DNA of 64,000 nucleotides from contig NZ_CP043494.1 in NCBI RefSeq assembly GCF_044360475.1, positions 8,122,001 to 8,186,000 on the forward strand, given 5' to 3'. Of the stretch, positions 18,645-27,861 are shown in pieces; positions within the stretch are counted from its first letter, which is position 1; every line of letters starts with the position of its first letter. This stretch comes from Archangium minus. Its GTDB lineage: Bacteria > Myxococcota > Myxococcia > Myxococcales > Myxococcaceae. The position numbers and the translations under genes are program-made. The notes under the pieces were generated by a model. It had not been told where the DNA came from and searched no databases. It was given only the letters and a program-made list of their open reading frames with translations.

Positions 18645-19478
18645 TCAGGGCAGGTCCAGGAATGCGTTGTCGATCCTGCCGTTGAACTGGTCAGTGGAGG
18701 ACAGCACGAGAGTCCCGGAATTGTTGATCTTACCGCCGAGCGAGAGCGGCACGGTCGTGGCGATGCTGAGATCAAGAGCCGGTCCCGTCCCCGCCTCGGC
18801 TGGGACCACGGTGCCGTCGCTGAGGCGGGTGACCGTCAACGTCACCGTTGTCACCCCGCCGGTCGTCGTCCGGTTGCACACGGCGCGGTACCATAGGCTG
18901 CGTTCGAGCACCTGGGTGGCCTTGGCGGTGACCGTCGTGGCTTGCTGGCGCAGGACGCAGGTAGGCTTCCCGCCATCGATCTGGATCTTGTACTGGGTGG
19001 CCGATGAGGCCAGGCCACGCTGGATGAGGTTGTCGCCGTCGTCCTTGCTGCCCGCGGTGGCCGACGCGGTGTTGAGGGCGAAGTCCGCACCGAATGAGAA
19101 ATTTCCCGTCCCGGGATCGAGATGATCCGTCGTGCCAGCGTTGGACACCCGGATCACGGCGCTCTTCGGCGTCTCGGTCGCGGTCGAGATGTGCGCGGGT
19201 GCCGCGACCGCGAGGTTGCCAGTGCCCCGACCGGCGGCGACCTTCAACACGCCACCGTTGGCGTACAGCGCGGTTGCCACCACGCCGCTGCCTGCCGTTC
19301 CGGTATGGGTGAACATCGTGCCGGCGGGGAACACATAGCCCACCGGCTGGCCCTCGCTGAACGCAAACTCGACGTCGCGTCCGACCAGATTCGCGGAGCC
19401 GGCGATGGCGCTCGTGACAGGTGCGGCCACCAGGACTGCTCCGAGGGTGACGACGGCAAAGGTGGAGAAGGACGACAT
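18645..19478 (-). CDS. secreted beta-rich protein, LamG/concanavalin-like
   Basis: 277 residues beginning with a signal peptide (TLGAVLVAAPVTSAIAGSAN). The mature part is Thr/Ser/Gly-rich with a repeating beta pattern and a pair of cysteines (TCVLRQ, AVCNRT); SFGADFALNT and GKINNSG...GRIDNAFLDLP are typical of laminin-G/concanavalin A-like folds. Such proteins are often found in actinobacteria. Function unknown, possibly glycan binding. Confidence 0.75.
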   Translation of the reverse strand: MSSFSTFAVVTLGAVLVAAPVTSAIAGSANLVGRDVEFAFSEGQPVGYVFPAGTMFTHTGTAGSGVVATALYANGGVLKVAAGRGTGNLAVAAPAHISTATETPKSAVIRVSNAGTTDHLDPGTGNFSFGADFALNTASATAGSKDDGDNLIQRGLASSATQYKIQIDGGKPTCVLRQQATTVTAKATQVLERSLWYRAVCNRTTTGGVTTVTLTVTRLSDGTVVPAEAGTGPALDLSIATTVPLSLGGKINNSGTLVLSSTDQFNGRIDNAFLDLP

Positions 19479-19930
19479 TGCGTACTACCTTTCGGAACTT
19501 CGTTTCCCTTCACTCAGATAGACAAGGCCCGAAAGAAATGTGACGGCCATGGCCCTGGCGGGAGGCGTCAACGACCCTGACACAGTGATGGACGTCACGT
19601 GGGAGCGCTCGAACGCGCTCACTTCACCGACGGGAGGAGATGCCTCTCCGCATTCCAGGCTGACGCGGTCGGGAGTCCACTGCTAGAGCACTTGTGCATG
19701 CGAATCGCGATCTCCGGCACGCATCGCGCGGGGAAGTCCACCCTCATCGAAGAGTTGGCCGAGCTCCTGCCCTCCTACGTAGGTGCTCGAACATCTTCGG
19801 GGTGAAGCTCGGTAGCTCGGTGGCGCAGGTGCTGGCCGTCACGGGCTGTCAACAGCGCAAGCCGAGCGGGTGATACACGTGTCGTGGCGTAGACTCGCGC
19901 AGCTCACCTCGCTCACGGATTCGCCCGAAC
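19479..19930. other. intergenic with one gene remnant
   Basis: Apart from the ATPase fragment at 19698-19805 no gene is supported. The region leads into the LRR-like gene at 19931. Confidence 0.5.
19698..19805 (+). pseudogene. truncated AAA-type ATPase N-terminus
   Basis: The ATG at 19698 opens into MRIAISGTHRAGKSTLIEEL, a Walker A start typical of small AAA ATPases/kinases in myxobacteria, but similarity stops after about 27 residues (ELLPSY) and the frame ends at 19805. No downstream Walker B follows. Read as a deletion remnant. Confidence 0.6.
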
Positions 19931-21472
19931 ATGAAGCCCTTGCCCGGAGACATCCTCGCTGTCTACAACGCTCGCCTCGCCGGCTACACTGCGGTCCAAG
20001 TGACAGGCCTGAAGGTCGAAGGAAAGAGCGAGTGGGTCTCGCTGCTGGCCCTGGACTGGGTCGGAACCGCGCTTCCTGACGCCGCGGCGGTGGCGGCGAT
20101 GGCGCCCGCGAACTTCAACTTCTTCTTCTGGAATGACCACCGTGTGCACGTCTGGGCGCGCGCCGAGGTTCCGCGCGAATACACCCTCGTGGGACACCGG
20201 CCGCCCCTCGTGGTCGAGGACGTCAACAGCTACAGCGGCTGGCCTTCTGGCGATTCCATCTGGAGCCAGCGGCAATGGGAGGCCATTCCCCGAGCCGAGC
20301 GAGACCTCTTCAAGCAGGTGGCGGCCTCCCGCGACAAGACGGTGGTGCTCAAGGTGGGCGACATCGAGCTGAGCCGTTCGACCCAGCGACTCGATACGGA
20401 GGTCCTTACCGCGGCCCCTCAGCTCTCGGTGTTCGAGGTCCTGCCCATCCTGACGTCCGTCAACGCCGACGCCCCCATCCCCGGCCTGTTCGACTTCATC
20501 CGACGACGCCCCTTTGTCTATGAGTCGGTGGTGCAAAACCACGGTGAGCGCGTCGTGGACCTGCGAGGCGCTCGACTGTCCCGGCTCTCGTTGGATGTGA
20601 CAGGCGTCCAGGAGCTCTTTCTCAACGAGGGATTGAATTCCTTGACCCTGCTCGGCACGGCCGCCCCCGAGCTGAAGATTCACGCCGAGGCCGATGGAAG
20701 CCAGCTGACCCTTCTCGTCAACGACCCGGTGATAGCCGGGTCCGGGCTGAAGGCCCTGGGCAGCCTGCATGTGAATCCCGCGCGGGAAGTGGATGCCGCG
20801 AGCATCGCGCGACGATTCCCGAACCTGTCCGAGCTGCGACTCTGGGGGGCCCCTGGCTATGTGCGGAATCTCGCGGAGCTGACTGCCTTGCCTGCCCTGC
20901 ACACGCTGACCTTGAGTGACATGTTTGGAATGTCGCCCGAGGAGTTTCCCGGCCCAGACCGACTCCCCCAGCTGGGAATGCTCTGGTTGACCAGCATCCC
21001 CGCCGACGTCGCGGCCCACGTGAAGAAGGCCTACAAGGCCGCGGCACACCAGGGCCTGGACCTGTCCGTGCGCCAGCCGCGAAAGGCGGAATGGCTGGCG
21101 GAGAACCTGGACAATCCCTTTCGCATCTGGGACGGGGCCGACAACATCACCCCGGCGCAGGCCAAGAAGGCTGCGGCGCTCTACAAGCAGGCACGGTCCG
21201 CGGCGCTCAAGGCCGCGTCCGAGGAGAGCGTGTCCCCTTCGTCCCTCGTGGCCGCGCTCACCCCCATCGTCTCGGCATACACCGAGGGCTTCAACAAGCT
21301 GGATGCGCGAAACACGTTCATCTACACGGAGGAGCGAGAGCACATCTATACCGCGCTGGTCGGCATCTTCGACGCGGTGGACGACAAGCTCCGTGAATCC
21401 AGAGGCACCTCCGCCGAGCCCCTGAACCGGGAGCTCCTCCTCTCCGTGATGGATGCGATTCGGGATTTCTGA
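19931..21472 (+). CDS. leucine-rich-repeat-like protein of the 'gliding motility protein' type
   Basis: 513 residues, no signal peptide. The N-terminal third (EWVSLLALDWVGT, NFNFFFWNDH) is globular; residues ~215-350 show an LRR-like periodicity (LRGARLSRLSLDVTGV, LSELRLWGAPG, LHTLTLSDMFG). The C-terminal part has the block RQPRKAEWLAENLDNPFRIW followed by a helical tail. Proteins with this architecture are often labelled 'gliding motility protein' in databases; that label is not evidence of function. Standalone gene at the left flank of the acquired PQQ block. Confidence 0.75.
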   Translation: MKPLPGDILAVYNARLAGYTAVQVTGLKVEGKSEWVSLLALDWVGTALPDAAAVAAMAPANFNFFFWNDHRVHVWARAEVPREYTLVGHRPPLVVEDVNSYSGWPSGDSIWSQRQWEAIPRAERDLFKQVAASRDKTVVLKVGDIELSRSTQRLDTEVLTAAPQLSVFEVLPILTSVNADAPIPGLFDFIRRRPFVYESVVQNHGERVVDLRGARLSRLSLDVTGVQELFLNEGLNSLTLLGTAAPELKIHAEADGSQLTLLVNDPVIAGSGLKALGSLHVNPAREVDAASIARRFPNLSELRLWGAPGYVRNLAELTALPALHTLTLSDMFGMSPEEFPGPDRLPQLGMLWLTSIPADVAAHVKKAYKAAAHQGLDLSVRQPRKAEWLAENLDNPFRIWDGADNITPAQAKKAAALYKQARSAALKAASEESVSPSSLVAALTPIVSAYTEGFNKLDARNTFIYTEEREHIYTALVGIFDAVDDKLRESRGTSAEPLNRELLLSVMDAIRDF

Positions 21473-21612
21473 ACCCGAACTCGCTCATCAACTTTTTTGC
21501 GGTGCCCCGCGAGTCGGCACCACGAGCGCCCGAGGAATACGGGACTCGAGCGCCCCCAAGCAGGTGCTCCCGCCACCCACACAAGGAGAGGTGGATCTGC
21601 AGATTGTGGCCG

Positions 21613-21630
21613 TGTAGGAGCGGGCTTGCC
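21613..21630 (+). repeat. Pseudomonas-type REP sequence
   Basis: TGTAGGAGCGGGCTTGCC matches the head of the repetitive extragenic palindrome found hundreds of times in Pseudomonas genomes (GGAGCGGGCTTGC core). It lies 43 bases before pqqF and marks DNA of pseudomonad origin. Only one half of the palindrome is kept. Confidence 0.75.
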
Positions 21631-21672
21631 TGACGCTTCGTCGAGGTCGATCCATTTCTGCCGGGAACCACC

Positions 21673-24117
21673 ATGACCGAATCCAGCGACCAGAGCCGCG
21701 AAAGCCTTGTCCTCGCCTATGGCTTGCGCGTGCGCCTGCGCCATGAGCCCCGCCTGCGTCGTGCCGCCGCCTGGCTGCGGGTCGAGGCCGGCAGCCACGA
21801 CGTCGACGCACAGTGGCCGGGGCTGGCGCACTTCCTCGAGCACCTGGTGTTCCTCGGCACGGAGCGCTTCCCGCGCGAACAAGGGTTGATGGCCTTCGTC
21901 CAGCGCCATGGTGGACAGGTCAACGCGCGCACCAGCGAACGCACCACCGACTATTTCTTCGAGTTGCCCCAGGCGGTGTTCGGCGAGGGCCTGGAGCGGC
22001 TGTGCGACATGCTCGCCCGGCCGCGCCTGGCCATCGAAGACCAGCAACGCGAGCGCGAAGTGCTGCATGCAGAGTTCATCGCCTGGTCGCGCGATGCCCA
22101 GGCCCAGCACCTGTTCCGCCTGGCCGGCGGGGTCTCGGCCCGCCATCCGCTGCGCGCCTTCCATGCCGGCAACCGCGACACCCTGCCGGTGGCCAGCCCC
22201 GAGTTCCAGCAGGCGCTACACGATTTCCATCAGCGCTACTACCGCACCGGGCAGATGACCTTGCAATTGGTCGGGCCGCAGCCGCTGCGGATTCTCGCGG
22301 GGCTGGCCAGGGACGCCGATGCCGCACTGGCCGCGGGTCCGCGCAGGGCCAATGCTCCTGTGGAGACGCTGCTGGGCGATCCGGGCGAGGCGCCGCCGGC
22401 CAGTGACCCGCAGCGGCTCAACCTGCTTTTCGCCTGCGACAGCCTGCCGCCCGGCACGGACGAGGCGCTGCGTTTCCTGGAGCTGTGGGCCGGATCCGCC
22501 CATCCCGGCGGCCTGCTGGCTGAACTGCGACGCCTGGGCTGGGCCCAGAGCCTGTCGCTGAGTCCGCTGTACCAGTACGCCGACCAGGCCCTGGTCAACT
22601 TCGAAGTGCAGCTGACCGAAGCCGGACAGCAATCCCGGGCGGCGGCCCAGGCACTGTGCTTCGACTGGCTGGAGTACTTCCAGTCCCATGCCGATTGGGA
22701 GCCCCTGCGCGAGGAGTATCGCCTGCTGCGCAGCCGCCAGTCGCAGACCGAGGGTGCGCTGGAGCTGGCCCGGCGCCTGGCCCATGGACAACTTTCGGAA
22801 CTGCCGGACGAAGCCGTCCTGGCCCTGCGGGCATTGCTCGAACGTTTCACACCCCAGTCACTGCTCGCGCCCGGCGCCAAGGCGCTGGACGAACCGCCCC
22901 GGCTGCCGCCATTCGGTCCCTGGCGCATGCCGCCGCGCAACCGTTTCCTGCGCGGCCAGTGTCGGCCGACCCAGGCCAGCCCGCGAATCGCGGCCCTGGA
23001 GCAGGGCGAGCACGAACCGAATCGCGGCCTGGAGGGCGCCGTGCACCTGCGCTGGCGCCTGGCCAACCGGCATCACGCCGCGCTGTGGCACATGCTTGAC
23101 GCCAGCCTGCGCCGGCTCGGCGAAGAAGCCCGCCAGGCTGGCGTGCAACTGGAATTCTCACGCCTGGGTCCGGACTGGCAATTGCGCCTGTGCGGCGTAC
23201 GCGAGCCCCTCCCGGCGATCCTCGAACAGGCCGTGGAATTACTGCAACGCCCGACACCGGAGAGCTGGCGCCAGGCCAGCCCCCCCCCGCGCCAGCAGGT
23301 GCCGATCCGCGAGCTGCTCGCCCTGTGGCCCGAGCATGGCCTGGGCCACCACCGCCCGGCTCGCAACGACAGCAGCGAGCTGCACCCCGAAGCGCTGCAA
23401 CGGCTGTGGCAGCAGGCGCGCTGGGATGGTCTGGTGCTGGGCTTCGACGATGCCGACCGGCTCGCCCTCGACGCCGTGGCCGCGCGCTTGCCGGGCAGCG
23501 CCTCGAACGAGCTCCTCCAGCCGTCCATACTGCCCGACCGAGCCACCTGGAGTCAGGTAGCCTGCGGTTCGGACGAGCATGCACTGCTGTTGTGGTGTCC
23601 GGCGCCGAGCCTGTCGATCCAGGACGACGTGGCCTGGCGCGCACTCGCCCAGTTGCTCCAGGCGCCGTTCTACCAGCGCCTGCGAACCGAGCTCCAGTTG
23701 GGCTATGCGGTGTTCAGCGCATTCCGCCAGCTGGCCGGCCGCCCCGGACTGTTGTTCGGGGTGCAGTCGCCCGGCAGCGACTGCGCGGCCTTGTGGGGGC
23801 ACATCGCCGAATTCCTCGAGGCCCTGCCCGAGCGCCTCGCGCAATGGCCAGGGACAAGCCTGCGCGAGCAATGCGTGGCACTGGCCGACAGCCTCGACGG
23901 CGGCAACCTCGGGCTAACGCAGCGACTTGAGATGCAGTGGCAAGGAAGATTGGCCGGCCATTCGTCGGATTATTCCAACATGTTGAGAGAATGGGTCGGT
24001 CAACTGGATGGGCCGACGCTGGTCGAGGCGGCTCATCGGCTTCTGGACAGTCAGGTGAGCTGGACCGCGCTGGCGACCGGGCCTTGCCCGGGTGGGTCCT
24101 GGTATGAGGCAGTATGA
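21673..24117 (+). CDS. pqqF: PqqF, M16-family zinc peptidase of PQQ biosynthesis
   Basis: 814 residues. Inverted zinc motif HFLEH (53-57) with Glu further downstream, as in pitrilysin-type peptidases; four M16-like domains are expected over this length. PqqF is thought to trim the modified PqqA peptide to release the Glu-Tyr product. It is placed directly before pqqA, as in Pseudomonas, 155 bases away. Codon use and sequence are pseudomonad-like rather than myxobacterial. No frameshift is seen. Confidence 0.93.
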   Translation: MTESSDQSRESLVLAYGLRVRLRHEPRLRRAAAWLRVEAGSHDVDAQWPGLAHFLEHLVFLGTERFPREQGLMAFVQRHGGQVNARTSERTTDYFFELPQAVFGEGLERLCDMLARPRLAIEDQQREREVLHAEFIAWSRDAQAQHLFRLAGGVSARHPLRAFHAGNRDTLPVASPEFQQALHDFHQRYYRTGQMTLQLVGPQPLRILAGLARDADAALAAGPRRANAPVETLLGDPGEAPPASDPQRLNLLFACDSLPPGTDEALRFLELWAGSAHPGGLLAELRRLGWAQSLSLSPLYQYADQALVNFEVQLTEAGQQSRAAAQALCFDWLEYFQSHADWEPLREEYRLLRSRQSQTEGALELARRLAHGQLSELPDEAVLALRALLERFTPQSLLAPGAKALDEPPRLPPFGPWRMPPRNRFLRGQCRPTQASPRIAALEQGEHEPNRGLEGAVHLRWRLANRHHAALWHMLDASLRRLGEEARQAGVQLEFSRLGPDWQLRLCGVREPLPAILEQAVELLQRPTPESWRQASPPPRQQVPIRELLALWPEHGLGHHRPARNDSSELHPEALQRLWQQARWDGLVLGFDDADRLALDAVAARLPGSASNELLQPSILPDRATWSQVACGSDEHALLLWCPAPSLSIQDDVAWRALAQLLQAPFYQRLRTELQLGYAVFSAFRQLAGRPGLLFGVQSPGSDCAALWGHIAEFLEALPERLAQWPGTSLREQCVALADSLDGGNLGLTQRLEMQWQGRLAGHSSDYSNMLREWVGQLDGPTLVEAAHRLLDSQVSWTALATGPCPGGSWYEAV

Positions 24118-24272
24118 CTGTTGCCAGGAATATACAAGGATCATCAATAAGATTTGAGTCCGCTGTGTGGGCAATTTAGTAACATACGGCCCAAGCATCG
24201 GGACATCTCCACCTGGAGCTGGCCTGAATGTGAAGGCCGAAGTTGCAACCACCCTTAGAAGGAGCATCTCCT

Positions 24273-24344
24273 ATGTGGACCAAGCCTGCTTACACCGACC
24301 TGCGCATCGGCTTCGAAGTCACCATGTACGTCTCCAACCGCTGA
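24273..24344 (+). CDS. pqqA: PqqA, precursor peptide of PQQ
   Basis: A 23-codon gene starting ATG TGG ACC AAG, with AAGGAG 9 bases upstream. The peptide begins MWTKPAYTDLRIGF and contains the conserved Glu-x3-Tyr core (EVTMY, Glu15 and Tyr19), the two residues that PqqE links and from which PQQ is built. Length and sequence are those of Pseudomonas PqqA. Confidence 0.97.
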   Translation: MWTKPAYTDLRIGFEVTMYVSNR

Positions 24345-24360
24345 GCAGCCCTGCAGTCCA

Positions 24361-24390
24361 ACGCCTCGGTCAGCCGGGGCGTTTTTGTTT
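24361..24390 (+). terminator. intrinsic terminator/attenuator between pqqA and pqqB
   Basis: ACGCCTCGG, loop TCAG, CCGGGGCGT (one G-T pair), followed by TTTTGTTT. Placed 17 bases after pqqA, it should stop most transcripts and so give an excess of the short pqqA message over the downstream enzymes, the arrangement reported for pqq operons. Confidence 0.85.
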
Positions 24391-24414
24391 CAGCCGCCGC
24401 ACGATTGAGTGGTC

Positions 24415-25326
24415 ATGTACATTCAGATTCTAGGATCCGCCGCCGGCGGCGGTTTTCCGCAGTGGAACTGCAACTGCGCCAACTGTAAGGGCTACCGCGA
24501 CGGTACCCTGCGCGCCCAGGCCCGCACCCAGTCCTCCATTGCCCTGTCCGATGACGGCGTGCACTGGATCCTGTGCAACGCCTCGCCCGACATTCGCGCT
24601 CAATTGCAGTCCTTCGCACCGATGCAACCGGCCAGGGCCCTACGCGACACCGGGATCAGTGCGATCATCCTGCTCGACAGCCAGATCGACCACACCACCG
24701 GCCTCTTGAGCCTGCGCGAAGGCTGCCCGCATCAGGTCTGGTGCACCGACATGGTCCACCAGGATCTGACCACGGGCTTCCCGCTGTTCAAGATGCTCAG
24801 CCACTGGAACGGTGGCCTTCAGTGGAACCGCATCGAGCTCGAAGGCAGCTTCACCATCGAAGCCTGCCCGAACCTGAAGTTCACCCCCTTCCCGCTGCGC
24901 AGCGCCGCGCCGCCCTATTCGCCGCACCGTTTCGACCCGCACCCGGGCGACAACCTGGGCCTGGTGGTCGAGGACCTGCGCACGGGCGGCAAGCTGTTCT
25001 ATGCGCCTGGCCTGTACCAGGTCGACAACGCGCTCAAGCAGCGCATGGCCGACGCCGACTGCCTGCTGGTCGACGGCACGCTGTGGTCGGACGACGAGAT
25101 GCGGCGCCGCGGCGTCGGCACCCGTACCGGCCGCGAGATGGGCCACCTGTGCCAGGACGGTCCCGGCGGCATGCTGGAACTGCTCGACGGCTTCGAGAAG
25201 CCGCGCAAGGTGCTGATCCACATCAACAACACCAACCCCATCCTCGACGAAGACTCGCCCGAGCGTGCCGAGCTCGAGCGCCGGGGCGTGGAAGTCGCCT
25301 TCGACGGCATGAGCATCGAGCTGTAG
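24415..25326 (+). CDS. pqqB: PqqB, metallo-beta-lactamase-fold oxidase of PQQ biosynthesis
   Basis: 303 residues. The ATG at 24415 gives the canonical MYIQILGSAAGGGFPQWNCN; a GTG six bases upstream is possible but non-standard. The CNCxNC cluster near residue 18 and SQIDHTTGL (degenerate metal motif) fit PqqB, which hydroxylates the tyrosine-derived ring. Eight bases separate it from pqqC. Confidence 0.96.
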   Translation: MYIQILGSAAGGGFPQWNCNCANCKGYRDGTLRAQARTQSSIALSDDGVHWILCNASPDIRAQLQSFAPMQPARALRDTGISAIILLDSQIDHTTGLLSLREGCPHQVWCTDMVHQDLTTGFPLFKMLSHWNGGLQWNRIELEGSFTIEACPNLKFTPFPLRSAAPPYSPHRFDPHPGDNLGLVVEDLRTGGKLFYAPGLYQVDNALKQRMADADCLLVDGTLWSDDEMRRRGVGTRTGREMGHLCQDGPGGMLELLDGFEKPRKVLIHINNTNPILDEDSPERAELERRGVEVAFDGMSIEL

Positions 25327-25334
25327 GAGTGACC

Positions 25335-26090
25335 ATGAGCGACAAGACACCGCTGACCCGCGCCGAATTCGAGCAGGCCCTGCGCGCCAAGGGCGCCTAC
25401 TACCACATCCACCACCCCTATCACGTGGCGATGTACGAAGGCCGCGCGACCCGCGAGCAGATCCAGGGCTGGGTCGCCAACCGCTTCTACTACCAGGTCA
25501 ACATCCCGATGAAGGATGCCGCGATCCTGGCCAACTGTCCGGACCGGGAGATCCGCCGCGAGTGGATCCAGCGCCTGCTCGATCACGACGGCGCCCCTGG
25601 CCAGGACGGCGGCATCGAGGCCTGGCTCCGCCTCGGTCAGGCCGTGGGCCTGGATCCCGACCAGCTGCGCTCCCAGGAACTGGTGCTGCCCGGCGTGCGC
25701 TTCGCGGTCGACGCCTACGTCAACTTCGCCCGCCGCGCCAGCTGGCAGGAAGCGGCCAGCAGCTCGCTGACCGAGCTGTTCGCCCCGCAGATCCACCAGT
25801 CGCGCCTGGACACCTGGCCTCGGCACTACCCATGGATCGATCCGGCCGGCTACGAGTACTTCCGCACCCGCCTGGGCCAGGCCCGGCGCGACGTCGAGCA
25901 CGGCCTGGCGATCACCCTCGCTCACTACACCACCTACGAGGGCCAGCAGCGCATGCTGGAGATCCTGCAGTTCAAGCTGGATATCCTCTGGACCATGCTC
26001 GACGCCATGAGCATGGCCTACGAGCTGAACCGCCCGCCCTACCACTCCGTTACCCACCAGCGCGTCTGGCACAAGGGGATCACCCTATGA
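25335..26090 (+). CDS. pqqC: PqqC, pyrroloquinoline-quinone synthase
   Basis: 251 residues, GGAG upstream of the ATG. All-helical fold; AKGAYYHIHHPYHVAM and ANRFYYQVNIPMKDAAILA carry the conserved His/Tyr/Arg residues of the cofactorless oxidase that performs the final ring closure and eight-electron oxidation. Its TGA overlaps the pqqD ATG (ATGA), so translation is coupled. Confidence 0.97.
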   Translation: MSDKTPLTRAEFEQALRAKGAYYHIHHPYHVAMYEGRATREQIQGWVANRFYYQVNIPMKDAAILANCPDREIRREWIQRLLDHDGAPGQDGGIEAWLRLGQAVGLDPDQLRSQELVLPGVRFAVDAYVNFARRASWQEAASSSLTELFAPQIHQSRLDTWPRHYPWIDPAGYEYFRTRLGQARRDVEHGLAITLAHYTTYEGQQRMLEILQFKLDILWTMLDAMSMAYELNRPPYHSVTHQRVWHKGITL

Positions 26091-26362
26091 GTTTCGATCG
26101 CAACCAGACGCCCCGCTGGCGTCACGGCTATCGTTACCAGTACGAGCCAGCCCAGAAAGCTCACGTCCTGCTCTATCCTGAAGGGATGATCAAGCTCAAC
26201 GAGAGCGCCGCCGCCATCGGCGGTCTGATCAACGGCGCCCGCTCCGTGCAGGCGATCATCGACGAATTGGACCAGCGGTACCCCGGCGTCCCCGAGCTCG
26301 GTGAAGACGTCGAGCAATTCATGGAGGTCGCCCGTGCACAGCACTGGATCGAACTTGGCTGA
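26087..26362 (+). CDS. pqqD: PqqD, peptide chaperone
   Basis: 91 residues, starting in the ATGA overlap with pqqC. PqqD is the RiPP recognition element that binds PqqA and presents it to PqqE; VLLYPEGMIKLNESAAAIG is the family core. It overlaps pqqE by 29 bases. Confidence 0.96.
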   Translation: MSFDRNQTPRWRHGYRYQYEPAQKAHVLLYPEGMIKLNESAAAIGGLINGARSVQAIIDELDQRYPGVPELGEDVEQFMEVARAQHWIELG

Positions 26363-27497
26363 AATCCCGCCGAAGCCCGCCGTCGGCCTGCCGCTCTGGC
26401 TGCTCGCCGAGCTCACCTACCGCTGCCCGCTGCAGTGCCCCTACTGCTCCAACCCCCTGGACTTCGCCGCCCAGGGCAAGGAGCTGACCACCGAAGAGTG
26501 GTTTTCCGTGCTGCGCCAGGGCCGCGAGATGGGCGCGGCGCAGCTGGGCTTCTCCGGTGGCGAACCCCTGGTACGCCAGGACCTGGCCGAACTGATCGGC
26601 GAGGCCCGGCGCCTGGGTTACTACACCAACCTGATCACCTCCGGCATCGGCCTGACCGAGCAGAAGATCCGCGCCTTCAAGGACGCGGGGCTGGACCACA
26701 TCCAGATTTCCTTCCAGGCCAGCGACGCGCAGGTCAACAACATGCTCGCAGGGTCGAAGAAAGCCTTCGACCAGAAGCTCGAGATGGCGCGCATGGTCAA
26801 GGCCCATGGCTACCCCATGGTGCTGAACTTCGTCACCCACCGGCACAACATCGATAGCATCGATCGCATCATCGAGTTGTGCGTGGCACTGGAGGCGGAT
26901 TTCGTCGAGCTGGCCACCTGTCAGTTCTACGGCTGGGCCCAGCTCAACCGCGTCGGCCTGCTACCGACCCGCGAACAGCTCGAGCGCGCCGAACGCATCA
27001 CCAACGAATATCGCGCCAGGCTCGCCGCCGAGGGCAAACCGGTCAAGCTGATCTTCGTCACTCCCGACTATTACGAAGAGCGGCCCAAGGCCTGCATGAA
27101 AGGCTGGGGCAGCATGTTCCTGACCATTACCCCGGACGGCACCGCGCTGCCGTGCCATGGCGCGCGCCAGCTGCCGGTGGCGTTCCCCAATGTGCGCGAT
27201 CACAGCCTGCACCACATCTGGTACGACTCCTTCGGCTTCAACCGCTTCCGCGGCTACGAGTGGATGCCCGAGCCGTGCCGTTCCTGTGACGAAAAGGAAA
27301 AAGACTTCGGCGGCTGCCGTTGCCAGGCCTTCATGCTGACGGGCGATGCCAGCAACACCGATCCGGTGTGCGGCAAGTCTCCACGCCACGACATCATTCT
27401 CAAGGCCCGCGAAGAAGCCGGAACCGCCACCGCGGGCATAGGACAACTGACATTTCGTAATGAACGAAACTCGCGCCTCTTCACCAAGAAGGGCTGA
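26334..27497 (+). CDS. pqqE: PqqE, radical-SAM Glu-Tyr cross-linking enzyme
   Basis: 387 residues from the GTG at 26334, chosen because GGAGG lies 7 bases upstream and the product then starts as in other PqqE; an earlier GTG at 26301 is less likely. Radical-SAM cluster C31-x3-C35-x2-C38 (CPLQCPYC), SAM-binding GGEPL, and a C-terminal SPASM region with CHGARQ, CRSCDEKE and CRCQAF for auxiliary clusters. It forms the carbon-carbon bond in PqqA. The S9 peptidase start at 27460 overlaps its end. Confidence 0.97.
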   Translation: MHSTGSNLAEIPPKPAVGLPLWLLAELTYRCPLQCPYCSNPLDFAAQGKELTTEEWFSVLRQGREMGAAQLGFSGGEPLVRQDLAELIGEARRLGYYTNLITSGIGLTEQKIRAFKDAGLDHIQISFQASDAQVNNMLAGSKKAFDQKLEMARMVKAHGYPMVLNFVTHRHNIDSIDRIIELCVALEADFVELATCQFYGWAQLNRVGLLPTREQLERAERITNEYRARLAAEGKPVKLIFVTPDYYEERPKACMKGWGSMFLTITPDGTALPCHGARQLPVAFPNVRDHSLHHIWYDSFGFNRFRGYEWMPEPCRSCDEKEKDFGGCRCQAFMLTGDASNTDPVCGKSPRHDIILKAREEAGTATAGIGQLTFRNERNSRLFTKKG

Positions 27498-27807
27498 ATC
27501 CTTCAGCGCCGCCCAGGCCGTTGCCGCCGCCACCGACTTCGCCGAACTGCGGGTCGGCCCCGGAGGGCTGTACTACAACGAGTTGCGTCCCCAGGACGCC
27601 CGCTGCCGGATCTGGCGCTGGCGCGACGGTGAAAGCCGCGCTGCCTGACGCCGGAGGGCTTCAGCGTGCGCAGCTGGGTCTACGAGTACGGCGGCGGCGC
27701 CTTCTGCCTGGGGCCGGACTGGCTGGTGTTCGTCAACGAGGCGGACCAGCAGCTCTACCGCCAGCCGCTCGACGGCGGCGAGCCGGTTGCGCTGACCCGG
27801 GGCGAGC
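27434..27807 (+). repeat. 374-bp direct repeat, left copy
   Basis: Matches 29182-29556 from GGGCATAGGACAACTGACAT to CTGACCCGGGGCGAGC with one missing base and several substitutions (about 2 percent divergence). It covers the end of pqqE and the first ~115 codons of the S9 peptidase gene. After the last repeat base the two copies are unrelated. Confidence 0.93.
27460..27807 (+). pseudogene. truncated, frameshifted copy of the pqq-linked S9 peptidase
   Basis: Starts exactly like the intact gene at 29208 and overlaps pqqE by 38 bases, the native arrangement. One base is missing in GGTGAAAGCC relative to GGTGACAAGCC in the intact copy, giving a stop at 27648. The remaining sequence continues in another frame up to the repeat end at 27807, where foreign DNA begins. 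Not functional. Confidence 0.92.
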
Positions 27808-27861
27808 TGAGCTGCAGCGCCCAGGATGCCCGTTCAGCGACAAGCTCAGCCTTCGCCTTAA

